DNA of 23,111 nucleotides from an uncultured Eggerthella sp. GTDB taxonomy: Bacteria > Actinomycetota > Coriobacteriia > Coriobacteriales > Eggerthellaceae. A program made the translations under genes and the position numbers. Each line of letters opens with the position of its first letter. Position 1 is the stretch's first letter. The DNA is taken from contig URJE01000017.1 of assembly GCA_900547965.1 (NCBI GenBank), forward strand, positions 1 to 23,111, written 5' to 3'. The notes under the pieces were generated by a model, which saw nothing but the letters and a program-made list of their open reading frames with translations, ran no database searches and was not told the origin of the DNA. Shown here piece after piece: positions 21,762 to 23,111 of the stretch.

Positions 21762-22898
21762 ATGGACTGGCTTGAATACGGCGTCCTCTTTGCCGTTGCC
21801 GCGGTGGTTACCATTGCCTTGACCCCTCTTGCCCGCAAGCTTGCCATCAAGCTTGATGCTATCGATTACCCCAGTGCCCGTCGCGTAAACATGCTTCCCA
21901 TCCCGCGTATGGGTGGCGTGGCCATTTTTGGTGGCATTTTAGCGGCGCTTGCCGTTGCTGGTTTTGGCGTCTATGCCTTTGGATGGGTTGACCCCTTCGT
22001 TGACTACAACGGTATCGAGGTCAATTATTGGGGCGTTTTGCTGGGCACGGTTTTGATATTCCTCGTAGGTGCCGTCGACGATGTGGTTGACCTGAACCCC
22101 AAGGCAAAGATGCTGGGGCAGATAGTTGCTGCTTGCGTGGTTGCCGCTTCTGGCCTGCTGTTTTCCAGTATCCATAATCCTTTTGGTGAAGGGTATATTG
22201 AGTTTGGTTGGGTTGCCTACCCTCTAACGGTGTTTTACCTGGTGGCTTTTGCCAACGTCATCAACTTGATTGACGGCCTCGATGGTTTGGCGGCAGGTAT
22301 TACGGGTATTTCCGCGATAACTATCTTGCTGTTCGCAGTGCTCACTGGACGCTTCGATGCAGCACTGTTCAGCGTTATCCTCGTTGGCGTGTGCGCAGGT
22401 TTCCTGAAGTCAAACTTCTTCCCTGCATCTATATTCATGGGTGATTCAGGCGCACTGCTTCTGGGTTTTGCGCTGGGCGTCATTTCCCTGTTTGCGGTAG
22501 CTCGTTCGGCTTTGTTCGTTTCCCTGTTGGTGCCTATTCTGGCTGCCGGCGTTCCTATCCTTGATACGTTTTTCGCCATTGTGCGCAGGAAGCGTGAGCA
22601 TCGCCCTATCGACGAAGCAGACAAGGGCCACATCCACCATCGCCTGATGCGTGCGGGGTTCAGCCAGCGTGCAACCGTACTTATTATGTGGGCGTGGACC
22701 GCGCTTCTTGCCGCCTGTGGCGTGATTATTACCTGGGCCGACAATCTGGTGCGCATCCCCATCTTCCTTATCGCCTGCGCAGTTACGGCGTACGCTATCG
22801 TGAAGCTGCGTCTGTTGGGCGATGCCCTGAGTCATCATTTCAACCCTCGTCGCAAGCCCGAGCGCAGGGAGCCTCAAGAGCCTAATCAGGATCAGTAA
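21762..22898 (+). CDS. Undecaprenyl-phosphate sugar-1-phosphate transferase (WecA/TagO type)
   Basis: A 378-residue polytopic membrane enzyme of the MraY/WecA family, which transfers a HexNAc-1-phosphate, usually GlcNAc, from its UDP form to undecaprenyl phosphate, starting wall teichoic acid, arabinogalactan-like or other envelope glycans. Signatures: DYPSARRVNMLPIPRMGGVA (35-54), the Asp pair in GAVDDVVDLNPKAK (Asp106, Asp107), NVINLIDGLDGLAAG (165-179), FFPASIFMGDSGALLLG (Asp228) and the DTFFAIVRR to DKGHIHHRL cytoplasmic loop with His290, His292 and His293, typical of WecA/TagO rather than MraY. The C-terminus is a basic, Pro/Glu-rich tail after residue 355. GAGGGGG precedes the ATG. The gene symbol is left open because wecA, tagO and rfe homologues cannot be separated by sequence alone. 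Confidence 0.93.
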   Translation: MDWLEYGVLFAVAAVVTIALTPLARKLAIKLDAIDYPSARRVNMLPIPRMGGVAIFGGILAALAVAGFGVYAFGWVDPFVDYNGIEVNYWGVLLGTVLIFLVGAVDDVVDLNPKAKMLGQIVAACVVAASGLLFSSIHNPFGEGYIEFGWVAYPLTVFYLVAFANVINLIDGLDGLAAGITGISAITILLFAVLTGRFDAALFSVILVGVCAGFLKSNFFPASIFMGDSGALLLGFALGVISLFAVARSALFVSLLVPILAAGVPILDTFFAIVRRKREHRPIDEADKGHIHHRLMRAGFSQRATVLIMWAWTALLAACGVIITWADNLVRIPIFLIACAVTAYAIVKLRLLGDALSHHFNPRRKPERREPQEPNQDQ

Positions 22899-23111
22899 AT
22901 CTCGAACGACCCTGGCACGAACTGGACTAATGCAGCCCAAGAAAGCCCGACGCGGCATCGGTGCTGTGAAACCGACCGGCACAACCGTGAGAACGACTGG
23001 CGCAAACTCGGCCAAGGATAGCCCAAGAAAACAACTTTGGTGGCTTTTTTGGGTGTTCCTATAGTTCCGTCAAGAGGGATTCGTCCTTTCGATGGGCGTT
23101 TTCGGCAGCGC
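22899..23111. other. Non-coding end of the window with degenerate repeats
   Basis: GAACGAC followed by a GGC/CAAACT-like segment and AGCCCAAGAAA occurs at about 22904-22945 and again at about 22991-23036. A diverged GAAACCGACCGGCAC copy lies between, near 22968. A possible weak terminator follows (CCAAG with CTTTGG, then GGCTTTTTTGG at about 23042-23050). No gene is visible before the window ends. Confidence 0.4.

Overview
The window reads as a chromosomal segment of a GC-rich actinobacterium, most likely of the class Coriobacteriia (Eggerthellaceae-like). That placement is an inference. It rests on the codon composition, the Ala/Gly-rich proteins, Shine-Dalgarno motifs before nearly every gene, a LuxR-type regulator, and a sortase-anchored (LPATG) surface protein. 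No rRNA, tRNA, transposase, integrase or CRISPR array was found.

Left part (1-7742): after a short stretch of 16-base repeats and an unknown 90-residue gene on the + strand, a six-gene operon reads leftward: pyruvate kinase, rhamnulokinase (rhaB), L-rhamnose isomerase (rhaA), rhamnulose-1-phosphate aldolase (rhaD), L-rhamnose mutarotase (rhaM) and a sugar-porter MFS protein. Together they import L-rhamnose, interconvert its anomers, isomerise it, phosphorylate it and cleave it to dihydroxyacetone phosphate and L-lactaldehyde. Pyruvate kinase then covers the ATP-yielding last step of lower glycolysis. The operon ends in a strong hairpin terminator at 455-483. It is interrupted between rhaA and rhaD by a 10-bp GC-rich hairpin and a degenerate repeat array.

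Middle part (7743-16658): a divergent M20D amidohydrolase, a wall-anchored beta-solenoid protein with about 24-residue coils, a convergent LuxR-family regulator, a 0.9-kb non-coding region with repeats and a large inverted repeat, a Gfo/Idh/MocA oxidoreductase, another 0.9-kb region with a repeat array and apparent gene remnants, and a leftward MFS transporter with a TTG start.

Right part (16659-23111): a regulatory region with a palindrome at the transporter promoter, a zinc-ribbon membrane protein, a large repeat array, a small membrane protein, murB, a TauE/SafE-family permease, a family 2 glycosyltransferase, and a WecA/TagO-type undecaprenyl-phosphate sugar-1-phosphate transferase behind a near-consensus promoter. 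MurB and the last two genes are cell-envelope functions, but they do not form one operon.

The most unusual feature is not a gene. At least four intergenic gaps (3268-3418, 12471-12704, 14472-14614, 17615-17884), and probably three more (1-104, 13116-13183, 22900-23030), hold degenerate tandem arrays. In the four main arrays and at 13116-13183 the units are about 31-36 bases. The unit sequence differs from locus to locus while the period stays the same. I know of no named element that matches this description.
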